From positions 1 to 6,109 of the forward strand of contig JAUVYS010000082.1 of assembly GCA_030602965.1 (NCBI GenBank): DNA of 6,109 nt, read 5' to 3'. The notes beneath the pieces were generated by a model. The model was given only the letters and a program-made list of their open reading frames with translations. It had not been told where the DNA came from and ran no database searches. Each line of letters begins with the position of its first letter. The first letter of the stretch is position 1. Below are positions 6,039 to 6,109 of the stretch, one piece after another. The position numbers were made by a program, and so were the translations under genes. This DNA is from Candidatus Bathyarchaeota archaeon (GTDB lineage: Archaea; Thermoproteota; Bathyarchaeia; RBG-16-48-13; JAGMEO01).

Positions 6039-6088
6039 TCAACCAATTTTTGACAGGGAACTCCAGTAACCGAACACTTGACAGAACC
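6039..6088 (-). repeat. Right terminal inverted repeat
   Basis: Read inward on the - strand it begins GGTTCTGT (complement of 6081-6088) and ends with TGTCAAAAATTGGTTGA (complement of 6039-6055). It pairs without gaps with 935-984 at 37 of 50 positions. Its inner edge is only 61 bases from the chosen start of the nuclease-methyltransferase gene, so the operon begins right at the end of the element. The 21 bases outside it (6089-6109) show nothing recognisable. Confidence 0.8.
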
Positions 6089-6109
6089 GTTGCATTGAAT
6101 GAACTAATT

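Larger units (their letters stand above)
935..6088. mobile_element. Putative 5.15-kb transposon carrying a restriction-modification operon
   Basis: The limits are set by the 50-bp imperfect inverted repeats at 935-984 and 6039-6088, both with GGTTCTGT at the outer tip. Between them lie a small repeat protein, a DDE transposase, a ribbon-helix-helix protein and a nuclease-methyltransferase plus specificity operon. The tip sequence and the transposase core both point to the IS6 family, which supports one element rather than a chance pairing. A usual IS6 element is under 1 kb with a single gene, so this would be an enlarged, cargo-bearing form. I see no target-site duplication: the outer flanks are CTCTACAA on the left and GTTGCATT on the right. 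An older insertion, recombination between copies, or repeats owned by a different element could explain that. The repeats themselves are directly visible; that they mobilise the whole unit is inference. Confidence 0.6.

Noticed and set aside
1..6109. tRNA, rRNA or riboswitch
   Set aside because: I saw no conserved T-loop, rRNA core or aptamer-like sequence in the intergenic stretches, the longest of which is about 150 bases.

Overview
The window looks archaeal, though nothing in it fixes the lineage. It is AT-rich. TATA-like boxes (TTTAATA, TTAAATA, TTATAT) sit at about the usual distance before genes. GAGGA Shine-Dalgarno sites occur at 5 to 7 nt spacing before three genes. The small deoxyribosyltransferase-like protein and the zinc-finger transposase resemble archaeal families. 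A mesophilic or metagenomic archaeon is my inference from general impression, not from a marker gene.

Layout. Bases 1-934 are flanking DNA. They hold the 3' part of an unrecognised gene that runs off the left edge (3-467) and a small nucleoside 2-deoxyribosyltransferase-like gene (550-912). At 935-984 and 6039-6088 lie two 50-bp inverted sequences, identical at 37 of 50 positions without gaps. Both begin GGTTCTGT at the outside and share TGTCAAAAATYGGTTGA at the inside. I read them as the terminal inverted repeats of one mobile element of about 5.15 kb. The GGTTCTGT tip is typical of the IS6 family, and a transposase with an IS6-like DDE core lies inside.

Inside the proposed element, left to right, are: a 45-residue hydrophilic protein with a duplicated motif (1064-1201, +); a 380-residue transposase with SWIM and zinc-ribbon modules (1307-2449, -); a control region carrying about six copies of TACTACA/TGTAGTA; a 48-residue ribbon-helix-helix protein (2571-2717, +); and a two-gene restriction-modification operon read leftward, a nuclease-methyltransferase fusion (4184-5977, -) followed by a specificity subunit (2722-4197, -).

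How the parts may work together. The methyltransferase carries its own N-terminal PD-(D/E)xK nuclease domain, and the repeat lies right behind its start. There is therefore no room in the element for a separate HsdR motor. The operon looks like a complete two-subunit system of the BcgI kind (type IIB/IIG) rather than a broken type I system. The ribbon-helix-helix protein is divergent from the transposase, and the repeats cover both predicted promoters, so it probably represses the transposase and itself. The most interesting reading is a self-contained archaeal transposon with its own repressor and a restriction-modification system as cargo.
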